This document shows positions 9,723 through 22,712 of a stretch of 64,000 nt of DNA, in pieces. How positions within the stretch are numbered: position 1 is the stretch's first letter; each line of letters opens with the position of its first letter. The notes under the pieces are model-generated. The model was not told where the DNA came from, made no database searches, and saw nothing but the letters and a program-made list of their open reading frames with translations. The translations under genes and the position numbers were made by a program. Origin of the DNA: Lycorma delicatula (lineage: Eukaryota; Arthropoda; Insecta; Hemiptera; Fulgoridae); the NCBI RefSeq assembly GCF_047948215.1, contig NC_134461.1:126924512-126988511 (forward strand), read 5' to 3'.

Positions 9723-12700
9723 AACCTAGTAATCATATATGTTACTAACTTCTTTTTTTTTCTTCTTTTTTTTGTATTACATATATCCTATTAGAATTTT
9801 TATTTATTGTAAAATGCTTTAATAAATTTTATTAGATGTTATATTGTTTAATTCTTCTTCTCTATTGAATTGTCTACTGAAAGCCTAAAATTTTCTATCT
9901 TGCTTATGATTAAGTTGATAGACGATTTAGGCAATTCAATATCTCTGTGCTTGTTGCTTAAATCAAACAATTAATAGAATAAAGTTAGTTTATTTTAATA
10001 GAATTTTAATGTAAGAGATACTGTTCAAAATAAATTTATAGAAATGAAATTAGAAAATTAAATTTATAGTGTTAAATTGAATTGAGTACTTAATACAGGC
10101 ATTTAATCTTCATAAGTACTTGTATAATAGATTATAATAATAGATATTACCCATTTACTTTTTTTTTTTTTATATATAAATACTGTGCAACAATTACTTA
10201 TTATTCATTACAGTATGGTATTGATACTACATGTTCAGTGATTTTGTATAATGTAACTGCATTTATAAGGTTACTAAATTGTCAATAAATAGTATAAATT
10301 AAAAATTGTAGGTGTGGGAAAGAAACTTTTAAGAACAGTGTACGATTATGTTCCTGCAGCTAAATTTGTTGATTTACTACTCATTTTTTAGTAAAATTTC
10401 TTATTTAAACTAACTAATGTTCATATCACAAATGTAGTTCATGCTGTTAAAACAAATAGTTTGTTTTAAAAACGATAATATAATTTTAAGAAAACTGGTA
10501 ATATTGCTTTTAGGATTGTATTTAGATTTCCAGAGAAAAGACTCAATTTGTTTGTGGATAGACATTTTAAATTCATAATATATTCATTGATGGAAAAATA
10601 TTATGCACTTTCTATTTTACTTAATGTCATAATACTTCTGATGGTAAATCTAAGAACTGATTGAAAATTTTAGTAAGTTTTTACAGAATTAAGGAGAAAA
10701 AACACAGTATTATGTATTAAAGCACAGTCTTTATCTTAAAATTTGGTGAACTAAAAACTTTCCAAAGATTTAAATATCATGAAGCAGTCTCAAAACATCA
10801 TTATTAGAAATATATGTCAATTATTTGTTTATTGCCATATGTGTAATTATATGATTTTTCATATAATGAAATCATGTAACTATAAAACAACATTTATCCA
10901 AAGTTCTGATTATCTAGAATATTCTGTTGTTTTTAATTTTAATCATAATTTCATTTTATTCTAATAAGATAAGAATAAAAAACAAATTTACTTATTTTTG
11001 TAAGTAAACCAAAATTGAAGGTGTAAACCAAAATATATACAACAGATTGTCATAAAAAAATGATTCTCTCATCTTGTAGTAGGCTACCAAGAAAAAAATT
11101 AGTATATTTAGCCATGTTTTTCTCTTATTCAGATGATTTTTGTGTTTTTTTTTAATGAATGTAAAATGTTATTACACAGATATAATCATGTTTTTCAAAA
11201 GACTGAATTTATTGACTGAAAGATTGTTTTAAATAAGCTTCTTTACACACATACAGTAAATTCTACAGTATAAGAACATTTTTTTTATTGATTATACATG
11301 ATACAGTTAAACTGTAAAATTATATAATTAGTACTTGCTGTTTGAATATTAATACATAAAATAATGTGATATGTTGGTTTTTTGTACTTATAGGCAAAGA
11401 CGAAAGAATTATCTTCTTTTTTTATTATTTAAAAATGTATTTATCTAGTTCATAGAAAATAAAGCTTTTATATTACTTAATAATTCAACAGGTATGAGAA
11501 AGATTTTATGCATTGTTAATTATTTTGTTTTAATTTACTTACATATTTATTTTTTAATTAATAATTTTGCTTATACCACAATAAATAGAAAGCAACTTGT
11601 ATTTACTAAAAATAAATGTAATAATTGTAGAAAAATTTGCTGAAATAGTGGTACTTTGTGTAATATATTTTCTAATTATAAAGGAATACAGATATTTGTG
11701 TTTGTGTGCATACTGAAGTGCTGTTTCAACAGTTTGATCAAATAAAAATGTTAAAGTTAATATCCAGCTGTCGTTTGATGTTGTCATCATTTCATAAATT
11801 TTTTAAGATAATTGAATGCAGAATTTTTGTTTAACACTCAAACAATAAAATGAGAGAATTACTCAACTGATAAAATTTTACAATGGTTTACATACTTTGC
11901 TCGTTATGACTTTTATTATATCTAGTGTACTAGGCAACCTTTTATGCTTAATACTAAATTGTAATAATCACTTAAAGATTACATTTCATTAAAAAAGTAA
12001 AAAGTAGAAAATTATATTTTTAATTTTATCTTTTAAAATTGACACTTAATGTGGATTAATTAATATTTTATTTTTTGTTACATTTAATTGAATGTTAAGT
12101 ATCAAAAAATTAAAAAGTGTGGTTTCATTTATAGTTGACTGTTAAAGACGGGAGTTTTTTGGATAAAATTTTATGTAAGTAGTACAAGTGATGTGCAAAA
12201 ACGTTTTTTTCATCTTGCATTCTTCATAGCAATATTTTTTCTTTTTGCATTGATTGATCAGAGCGTATTTGAAGTGCTTGACTTACAGTTATTTTTTTAA
12301 AATTAGTTTTATAAATAGAAATCAGTGAAATGCCTGTTATATTTATTAATTTTTATTTTTAATTAAGAAACAGCATGTATTTTATTTATAGTGGGTGGTG
12401 TTAACTTTCTTATAATTTTTATTTCCGTTTTTAGAATTTTGCAAAATGCTTCTGTGTTGTTTGTATAAAAAATAATTATTTTGTTACTATATTTTGAAAG
12501 TTGGCATTTTTCTACCTAATTATACAAACCATAAAGGTACTATTATAGTAAAGCAGTATCATAAAAGGTACTTATTGTAGGCAGAAAAACATTTAATTTT
12601 GATATAATCTTATGATTACCGTACTCCAAAACTTACTGCATAAACAGTCTAATGCTACAGTATATGTATTTAATTTGTTTGATTGCTTGGTAAATCATGT

Positions 12701-12889
12701 TAGCCAAGTTACTAGATTAAAGAGTACAAGTTATACCATCTGTTCATTAAAAAAAAAAAAATATAAGATATAAAACTGTGGTAGTATGTCATTTTTTCTC
12801 CAGTATAATATATAGCTTAAGTATAATGTTTTTTATTTAATAAATTCTTCAGTATAATATAAGTTTATTAAGTATATATTATAGGTGTT

Positions 12890-13410
12890 TACATGATTTT
12901 TAAAACCAACAATTTTTACTTCCTTGTACGAAATAAAAGAAGTATTATGGCCGCAGAAAATTTCATTTTTCAGATTTCAATGAAAATATCCATTTTGACC
13001 ATCCCTGAACTCATTTTGACTAATTTCGGTGTGATGTCTGTACATACATATATCACAAAACTCAAAAGTGATTAGCCGTAAGATGTTGAAATTTTGGATT
13101 TAGAACTGTTGTAACATCAAATTTTGCAGCTCCCCTTTTGATTACAATCGATTGGACCAAAAGTGCCAAAAACTGACCAAAAGTGGCCAAAACTTAAAAA
13201 ATTATTGCAGTTAAATGGAGTTTAAGAAAAACACCAAAGTATTTTTCTTACTTGCAGTAATAAGCCCCTATTGAGAGCTTTTCAACAATATGTGATAAGT
13301 GGTACTTATTTTCATTGGTTCCTGAGTTATAGTCAAATAAAATTGTAATTAATGAAATATTTGGACTAAAACAGGAAGGCACATCAGTTCAAATTAGACT
13401 TCATCTTTTC
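12890..13410. repeat. Putative dispersed repeat of unknown class
   Basis: This block is less AT-rich than its surroundings and has phrases such as ttttgaccatccctgaac, gttgaaattttggatttag and aaaagtggccaaaact that I associate with a dispersed hemipteran repeat. There is only one copy in the window, so the repeat nature rests on recognition and composition. The borders are approximate. No open frame with meaning was found. Confidence 0.35.
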
Positions 13411-14880
13411 TTTTTTTTAAATTTAAATATATTGATTTATTAATAATTATTAACCTCAGATTGTAAAAAAAATTTTACAATTAATAATTCAGTAATAACA
13501 ATAAAAATAAAAAAATGAAAAAATATTAGAAGTTATTAATGAAATAAAATTTATTTTTACTTTTCTCTTTAAAAAATGAGTATATGTAGTATAATAGGTG
13601 TACAAGGAAGTCATGTGGTGTCCTTATCAACTTTTTCAAATAAATGTTATTTAAAAAAATTAATATACTTGAGTATAAAAAATAAAATTTCTGAATAGTT
13701 CTGTTGTTAGAATCCCTCTCTAAAATATCAGTTCCCAAGAAACTCTAAAGGTCCTTAATCCAGGACAGATCCATTGGCTATCCAGCTAAAATGTACAGAC
13801 CATCACTAGGAACGAAAGGATGTAGGTCAGAGAGAAAGATAATGAAGAGAATAACCCACATGGTTACTTTTTCATGTTTATTTCTCTTATTTGTTTCATT
13901 TTACATTCAATAAAATGAGACAAATAACCAATTTAAGGAAAAAATTGCCTCAGACATCGGATATTTACTTCGACATCGGATGGAATTACTAATCAGTAAG
14001 TTTGATTGATTAGCTCAGATTTTAGCCATAAAAAGTTGTTTTTCCTTAAAATTCTAAAGAACCACATTTACATAATCTGAGGATGAGCCTCGCTCATCTC
14101 TATATAAAATGTGTCCGTACACAATTACGAATTACGGCTCTGTTCAGCCAGAGTTCCTATAGAGGATTAGATTAATGCGTCTTTAAAATTCATCATAAAG
14201 GATAATTCCTGTTTTCTTATATTTGATTTTAAAGGAGCTGACAATTTTATTGTTACATATAAGTTTGGTTTGATGTAGGCATTTGATTCTAAAATTGAAA
14301 AGCATTACTCCCAGAGGGATGTAAAAAGATTTTGAAATCACAGAATAAAATATTTGTGATTGTGTAAACAGGAAATACTACCCCTTTATAGCAAGGTAAA
14401 TCAAGAAAGATATTTTAGGGCATTAAAATCAATGGCTTACAATATATTTGTCATTTTATTCAGTAGGTTTATTATGTAAAAGAGTTTAATATATATTTTG
14501 ATTGTTTATTTTACTCTGTTACTATTTTTATTATCAAAACCATTATGGATTCATGCAATGATATTTGATTTTAGTTCTAACAAATATATATGTTAATAAA
14601 ACTGCTAAGCTCTTTGAAGTTAACTTCTGGCATCTACTATTCATTGTACCATCTTGTGAACAACAAAATATCCTTTTTAAAGAAATTATTGCATATTACT
14701 TTGTTTTCCTCTAAAATTTTACTTTTTTTCCTCAAAAAAATTATTTTTTATCTTCTGGAATGTGAAAACATAATCTCCACCTTATTCCTTTGTTAAAAGC
14801 CAAAAAATAATGTTTTTTTTTAAATGTTTTTATTTATTTATTTTTTTACAAACCAAAATATTCCTGAAAAAACATTTTAA

Positions 14881-15037
14881 CACTCTTAGCGCCATGTGTA
14901 TCAATCTGATACATTTTTAGCAATGTCAAAACGGCCACGTGTATAATTTTGATGCACATGTAATGGTCTTAATATATAAATAAAAAATGTCGTGCCCGGG
15001 GTGAAGTTTTACTGATTTAGGCTTGGTGCTAAGAGTG
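14881..15037. mobile_element. piggyBac-type MITE (157 bp) with TTAA target site
   Basis: The element begins CACTCTTAGCgCCA (14881) and ends TGgTGCTAAGAGTG (15037), an inverted pair. TTAA lies directly outside on both sides (14877-14880 and 15038-15041). TTAA duplication is diagnostic of the piggyBac superfamily. It has no coding capacity, so it would be moved by a transposase from elsewhere. The interior contains cgtgcccggggtg, GC-rich against the intron. Confidence 0.85.
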
Positions 15038-18000
15038 TTAAAGAAATTATCAATTTCTTGTATATTTTATATTCACAATTCTGTCGATTTAAAAAAATAA
15101 CTACACCAAGGAAACAGAACATAAATTGTTGAAAGATTATATGATTAAAACTTTAAAGTATTTTTTAGTGTTATTATTATTGTTTCCTTGTTTATAAAGT
15201 TAATCATGAAATACTTATCAGAAGAAGCACTCTTTCTTCAGGTACAGGGATGGGTCAAACAAAAAAACATTTTAAATGTCATAACATAATGTTATTTTAT
15301 CTTCAATAATAAAAAATATTTCAGGGAATTTTATATGCTTTCAAGGAAGGTTTGGTAAAATATATTAGTCAACTTAATATTTTTTTTAAATATTTGCTAA
15401 AAACCTCCATCTTTCCTCTCCCAATACTCTATAGCTAGAACTGACTCTCCAGGGTGATAAGTTAGTAAAACTATCTCAGTATCACAAAAAAAGTCAGAGC
15501 CCGTAATTTTACCCATTTTTATTAATATCATCTTAATTTTATGAATTGTTATAAAAATGTTAAATCATAAAAAAGACCTGCCTTCTTTTATGAAATTAAT
15601 GTTTGTTTTTCAGGGAAATATTTTATTTTTTCAGAAATTTTTTTCAGGAAATAATTTTTCAGCAATTTATATTTTGTTTCTTTGCTGTAGGTTTTTTTAT
15701 TTTATTGACAATTTTGTGAACACAAAATATGCAAGTAATTGGTAATTTTTTGAAAATTTTTATTACAAAAATATTTTTTCAGCATTTGTTTATTTTTTGA
15801 TGAGTCTTTTTTTTTGGTCTGTTCAGAAATTTTTGAGTAAAAGCTATGATATAGATTAAAAGATAGCACAAGTTTATAAATGTGATTTGATTAAAAATTC
15901 TGCTGCAAGTCTCAACATTAATATTTCATTTTAATATTGAAGAAAACAACTGTTTTCTATTCTTTGATGTTATTACCCTAGTATAAGTGTTGATTACAAA
16001 TGTGTAAATTATTCCTTTTACACAAGTAATTGTGTTTATTATTTTTCCAGCAAGAATTTATAACAATTTGTTTAGTTGTTACTAGGGTATGTTTCTTTGT
16101 AGATAGTAACACTAAGCAAAATTAGTGAAACTGAATATCTATTTTACTTTATTTTACTTACGTAAATATATTTAAAATTTTCATATTTTCCGCATTTTAC
16201 TTAAAATACTTCATTTTTTAAATTCTCAGAATTAAAATTATTTTTGGCTAATGAATTGATAATTTTGATCTTTTTAAAATAAAAATATTTTTAAATAATA
16301 AAACAGCCTATTGTAATAAATTAACTGTTTGTAAATTGTTTTACCAATAATAAACTATTTATTCATAAGCATGCATTATTTGCAATAAAAGTTTTATCTT
16401 ATTGAACCTTGTTCTGGAAAAATTCATGAGCGAATGGTTAAACTGTGTGAAAGGTAACTCATTTGCAGTATAAAATACATGGTTTTTTTCTACTAGGTTG
16501 ACAGCAATTTATGTAAAGTATCATGCACTATTAGGTTGCTATACACAACTACTGCATCCAAATTGTCAAGATATCTAATTATACATTTGGAAAGACCTCT
16601 TAATAATTACCTGAGTATTTTGATGACATCAGAATAACATGATGTGTCATTCTCTTATAATGGATATTTGATGTTGTAATTTTTATAGAGTATCTTCTTT
16701 AAGGAAGATTAGTGCACTGTTGTAGTTGCCTTATCTGCTACTATTGTGTAAATTTCAAGTAAAATTAAGTTTTTGACTTAAATGAAATTAGTTAGTGAAA
16801 GTAATCAAAAAGTAGTTAGAGATATTAAAAATTAGTTACATATTTTTATTTTCGAATGATATGTGTTCATTTTGATTTTTACTGTTTTGGTAATAAGTTC
16901 ATAAGTTTCTAGGTATTTAGAGAAGTAGAACAGTTTTAGATATATATTTTTAAAATTAAATGAGTAGAAACGTCTCAGTTCAATGGAAATAGTGTAAATA
17001 AGAATTAAATAAGAAATAAGCAGCATTCTATTTCCAGGAGGGAAATTTTGTTTTGTTAAACTTGGCAATGAGCAGTTGATTATTTATAGTTAGTTCACAG
17101 TGAGTATTCTTAGATTACGAATGTGGTCTCAAAGAAAGAAATGTAAGTTTTGTTTGATGGCATTTGGTCTTTATCTTTGAAATATTTTAACAATGTCTTA
17201 AAAATTCATTTTTTAAATTATTGCAACTCAACTAATGTTTTACTATAATTGAAATTTATTAATTAATTAATTATATTTAAGTATTATAATAGTCTATCTT
17301 TTCATTTGATGTGTAAATATTTATAATTTTGATTTCTTTTCTTTTAATTTGTCTTACTACCATACAAGAGGTTGTTAATACATCACTGAAAAAAATCCAA
17401 ATTTTAGATTTTTATTTACCACTATAAGTTTAGTTAAATGGTTTTTAAATGTGAAAATAAAACAAACAATGTAAACCATCTGATTTTTATTGAATTTTGT
17501 TGTAGTCATTTATAGCAGATTTTATATATATTTATGAGTATTAACTAACTACTGGATGTTCTTAAAAAAATTTTTTAATACATTTTTGTTGTAAAAATTT
17601 GAAACAGTTACCAGTTTACCAGTAGGTATGGATGCCATTATTCTAAAAAATAGTATGCTAGTATTCTAAAAAGAAAAAAATCTAATTTTGGGAATATATG
17701 ATTACTTGTGTATATATGTTTTAATGATATAATGTTTTAATAGTGTTTTAATAGAAATAAGATATACATCTCTTGATGAGGTATACTCCTAATCATTTGT
17801 TATATTATAAATATATTTCATATCTAATGTACATATACATGTAATATAGTGTGAGTGTGTGTTCTTTTTAATGATGATACTGATTGATAACCTTGACTAA
17901 ATTAAGCTTGCTTTATTGTGACACTTGCTTGTAATTTATTTGATTAAATAGTATTATATTGCATTTAAAATTCCTATTTATTTTTTATGTAAAATTTAGT

Positions 18001-18304
18001 GTAAATACCATATCTTAAATGTGATAATAAATTTTACAGTAAAATGTTTATTAGCAAAATATTTAGATGTTCTTTAAAAGTGAACATATGATTAATATTG
18101 GTGTGTGTGAGTGGGGGGGGGGGGGGTAAGCGCACGCACATGTATGTTTATTGGGTTATGACTTTTATGTTTTCTTTGTTGTTTAATAGTAGCAACAGTT
18201 TCAGTCCCTTTTCCTTTCATAATTACATTGAATATTGTTTCAATTCCTTTTATAATTACATTGAATTAAAATTGTTTAAAAAACTGTCTTCCAAATTGAA
18301 AAAT

Positions 18305-18420
18305 TTCTCTTGACCTTTGCATCAGAAAGGTTACAACTTGGGCTTTCATTCTGAAGGTTTTTGATTTAATTCCTAGTCAGGCATGGTATTTTTTCTCATG
18401 CTACAAAATGTTCATATTTC
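18305..18420 (+). mobile_element. Degenerate tRNA-derived SINE fragment, second family
   Basis: The pattern gggctttcattctgaagg... ttaattcctagtcaggcatgg resembles the anticodon arm and box B (ggttcgaatcccggtcaggcatgg) of an insect tRNA-derived SINE, followed by a ctcatgctacaaaatg segment. The copy at 56215-56320 has the same order. It is too decayed for a functional tRNA. Confidence 0.5.
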
Positions 18421-18730
18421 CTGTGCACAAGGTTATGTGTAATAATTTTATACAATTCTGGATGATCAATCTATTAAGAAATAATGAAAATTTTTGCAAG
18501 GATTTTTATCTACTGGCTTTATACAGATTATGTTTAAATTATACAGATTTATGTTAAATAATTTATATTATGAGAATCAAAAGTTGCAGTTCCAAACATT
18601 TTTTCTGGATATAAAAAAAAATTTCAAACTTATGTTCTGATATGGCTAAAATAAATGAAAAAAAAAATTATTTCTGATTTTTATTAAGAACTATTATTTT
18701 TCAAATAATAATATTATGTAATCAAGAACA

Positions 18731-19126
18731 GTGCAAGTGAGAAGTTGTAATGATGTATCCTTAGCAGATAAGATTGTTATCATTGATTCCCAATCTGAGC
18801 CAGCAGTGTCAAGATTGTTTTCACCTAATAGAACAGAACATTTTCAATATATTTTTTTTCTCTCTTCAATTTTTTTTGTACCCCTATTACATTTTATAAC
18901 ATATGAAAAAACATGTGTTCCAGCAGCATTACCAATTTGTAAGCTTCAAGATATTTGTGAGTTTAGAGAGAGCGTCAAGATCTATTTTGTGAAATTTTGG
19001 TTTTGTATTGTCAAAAACAAGATCAACTTATCTATGTATCACTCAGCAGCCTTTGGTAGAGAGTTATTCTTCTTTGTAACAAAAAGTTATTTTATTTCTC
19101 TTGTAACTCACTTTCAATTGTTTTGA
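18731..19126 (+). other. Unexplained 131-codon open frame in intron
   Basis: This frame is longer than the background in this AT-rich intron. It starts MQVRSCNDVSLADKIVIIDS and includes hydrophobic stretches (FFLSSIFFVPLLHFITY and FVTKSYFISLVTHF). I recognise no family. It may be a piece of an old repeat or chance; there is no sign of splice sites in phase with the neighbouring exons. Confidence 0.2.
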
Positions 19127-20679
19127 AGTCTATAAAGAAAATATTTATTTTATTATTTTGTTTTTTTAATGGAAAATAGAGCAAGTTATAGGACCATACA
19201 TTTACAAATTATATAAAATCAATTACATATTTTTTTCTAAAATCTGTCAAAAACTATAACACATAAATTATGAGAGGAATGTAAATTACACAAGTAAATT
19301 TAGAGTATACTCCTGGAAAGGGACAGATAACTACTGTATAAATAGTAGTAGAGATGAACTTATAGTTGTTCTCTTATTTTCACGTCAGTATGTAAGTGTT
19401 CAACATATCATTACTTTTTTTAATAGAAAAACTGTTTTTTTATTGTACTCTAAATAAAATAAGTTAAAGGATTAATTTTGATATGTATAAAATGTTAGCT
19501 TTAATTTTTGTTAGTGATTTATTTTTTATAATTCACTTTCTCTTACAATTTCTTGTTAATTAAATTAGAATACTTATTGATATATAAAACAAAAAATCAT
19601 CTTTTGCTAAGAAAAGGGATAAAGCCAATAATCAAAATTCCAGGAAATATTTTGGATAAAAATTTTGATAAATAAAATTTTTTGATAAATTGTATAGAGT
19701 TCAGTTTTTGTTTTTATAATTGTTTTTAGTTATGCATCATAAGAAATAAAAATGTTAAAAATAAAATTTTACAAAAGTAAAATGAATTCCTTCTCAAGAT
19801 TTGACAGAATAATTTGTTTTTTCATAAGGATTATTTTAGAAAGAATGATTTTAATTTTTTTTATAATTTTTAAACATAAATTAAAATTAAAAATTCAAAA
19901 AGATGGCCTAAGAACTAGAAGATATCTCTTAGTCACAGAGTTCTGTTTTATTACTTACAGTTATTAGTGCTGATAATGAATTAAACAAACCACAAACTTT
20001 GTTTGAATTATAGAAAAAGATTATATTTGTTGTAAACTTACATATAAATAAATTATTATATTTGTTCAAATATTAAATGTTGTACAATATTAAATATTAA
20101 TTATACAGTTGAATAAAAAATATATATATTTTTTTTAAATTGCTAGGCTAAAAACATTTATTAAAATTATTAGTACAACATTATTGAAATTGTTAAAAAT
20201 TAATTTTTCTTGCATTTTTTGTCATAGGTAGTTAATGATAAAAGAGTTGTTTAAGAATTTAAACTTTTCTAAAAACAAACCAAATCAAATCAAATTTTAT
20301 ATTAGTTTTTAATAATTTCTATCAAAACAGTTGTAGTCTTCTTTGTAAATCATCTTTAGAGACTAAAGACATTTGACTCTGGAGACCGATAATGTTTTGA
20401 ATTAAAAATGTTCTATTATAAAATTTGGTTCAGTTATCCATTAAAAGGTTTATATTTTAAATACCTGATTAACTTTGATGTAATTTTATATACATTTTTT
20501 TCACTCCTTTGATTCAGTGCAACTAATGGACTAGATCTAATTGTTAATGGAAATTATTAATACAATATAAATTTAACTTGTTTATTGAGCATATGGTTTT
20601 ACTTTTGGTAATTAATCACTGAATATGACTCTAATTTCCCTTTTATATGTGTATTGTTTTACTTATTAAGATTCTCAGG

Positions 20680-21846
20680 TGTAGGGATGAGGTAACCTTA
20701 TCACCCAGTGTAAACAGTCTGCTGAGTGACTCCTGGGTTAAGGAGACTTCCTCCCTCAATTGCCAATGGCCTCCAATAGGGCGTAAGAGTGGATAGAAAG
20801 TCAGGGCAGTTTCTTGCCCTTGGGATGAGAAATCATTCCTAAAGGCAGATGAACCATCGAAGATGGTTCATGGCTTGAGAATATGGAAGGCAGTGGGATA
20901 GCACCACATTAAAGATCCCTTGGGATTTTCTAGAAGAGGCATGTCAGCGGCGCTTGATGAATAAATTTTCCAGAGGTAAAATATCTCAATCAGACCTGTG
21001 GGAGAGGAATTCATTCAAGCATGGTTGTAATGAACAGAGGGAAAGATAATGGAACCATTGAGAAGGAAAGCTAAATGCGAATTGGAACTTGGAATGTTCA
21101 CACTCTTATACTGGCAGGGAAATTGGAAAGTGTAAAGCAAGAGATAAAGAAAAATAGTTAGAACTTTCTTAGTATATTTATGTAAGATGGGGTAGTGAAG
21201 GAGTTTGAAAGTGGAGAATATCAGTGTGTTTTTCTGGAGAGGAGAAGAGTGGAAATCTGGGAGTTGCATTTGTAGTTAGGAAAACTTTGAAGAATAAAAT
21301 TAAGTAATTAAGGTGGATTATATAAACAGTGTAATCATGAGAAAGTAGTACTTCTATGTCAAAAGAAGCTTTCAATAGAAAGAGAAAGTTGTTGTGTCGT
21401 TTGATAAACATCTGAGAAAAAGACTTGTTAAATGTTTTATATGGAGTGTAACACTACGTGGGGCTAGACATGGACTTGCAAGGAAGATGAGAAAAGATTA
21501 GAAGCTTTTGGAATGTGAGTTTGGAGGAGGATGGAAAAGATAAAGTGAAAAGACCGAATTAGTAATGATGAGGTGTTAGAGAGGGTAGATCACTACTGCA
21601 GACATTGAGAGATAAAAAAGGAATTGGTTTGGGACATGTGTTAAGGAAGAACTGTTTGTTGTCTTAGAGGGTACAATGACTAATAAGAAAGGAAGAGTTA
21701 GAGAAAGACAGAAGCTGCTTGATGATATTAAGGTAGAAAGAAATTAAGTTCATATAAAAAATTTAACAGAAAGTAGAAAAGAATGGAAATCCAGTGCTAT
21801 GTAAGGACCTGCTAATTAGTAGAACATTGATGATGATGATGATGAA
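20680..21846 (+). mobile_element. Internally deleted non-LTR retrotransposon (RTE-like LINE)
   Basis: At 21075-21140 the + strand reads RIGTWNVHTLILAGKLES, the beginning of the endonuclease (exo-endo-phosphatase) domain of LINE ORF2. Near 21480-21790 comes the C-terminal region typical of the same elements (LEAFECEFG-like, a KRNWFGTCV piece, then KKGRVRERQKLLDDIK). The reverse transcriptase between them is missing, so most of ORF2 is deleted. The copy ends in a (gat)n tail at about 21829-21845, a common 3' end of RTE-type elements. The 5' leader from 20680 is GC-richer than the intron. It has many stops and is dead. Confidence 0.75.
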
Positions 21847-22712
21847 TTAAGATTTATTTAAAATGAGTTTTATTAATTTTATTTATTGTAATATATGGCA
21901 ATCTTCTTCAAGAGTCAATAGACTAACATACAAATATTTTTTTATAAGTGCAATAACCTGTATTTGTTTTGGCAAAAGTAAATTAATTGATAGCAGCAGA
22001 GTTTTTATTTATAAGTTAATAAATTTAGTATTATCAAGAGGTTACAATTGTAATTTATGTACAATTTACTTATATGTATAATATTATTTTAAAATGAAGT
22101 TTATTTTAAGTACGGCCATTTTGAAAATATCTTAGATCATCAGTTGTAATCTTCATGTTACTATGTATTATTTATTCAGCATTCTTATTTATTAGAAAAA
22201 AATCACATCTAAGTTGCTGTAAAATTAGCTATTTTATGTATATTAACATTATTTATTGCATGAAATGCATGATTAAGTTATAGATTTTTGCATGTTTTGT
22301 ATTTTATATTAACAACTATTATTTTTTTGTTTTACAGTGTAAAATCTAATATATTTTATATTACCAACTGATTTATAATGAAAAATATATGGGGTATTAT
22401 TTTCATATACATTTTGATTTAGTTTGAAAATTATTAAAAGTTAGGATAGTTAAGAGTATTTTGGTAAAATAAAATTGAATAATTTTTTTTTTATTGAGAT
22501 TAAACAATCTCTTTTTAATTTAATATTTTATTCTATTTAATTGTATAAGAAGATTGGTTACACATATTTTTTTTAAATTATTAGTTTATATTTTTGATTT
22601 TTTTTAGCCTTATCCTAAAAAATTCTGTTTGCTTATTCAGGTGTTAAAAAGAAAATTTTCAGTATTGTAGAAACAATAATAGAAACTCTGAAATAACAGG
22701 CTCTTTTTGAAA

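Noticed and set aside
16051..16086. A 36-nt stretch with acceptor ttttccag and donor AGG|gtatgt, open in phase 0.
   Set aside because: The encoded QEFITICLVVTR is hydrophobic, unlike the surrounding disordered protein, and short GT-AG pairs are frequent by chance in such a long AT-rich intron.
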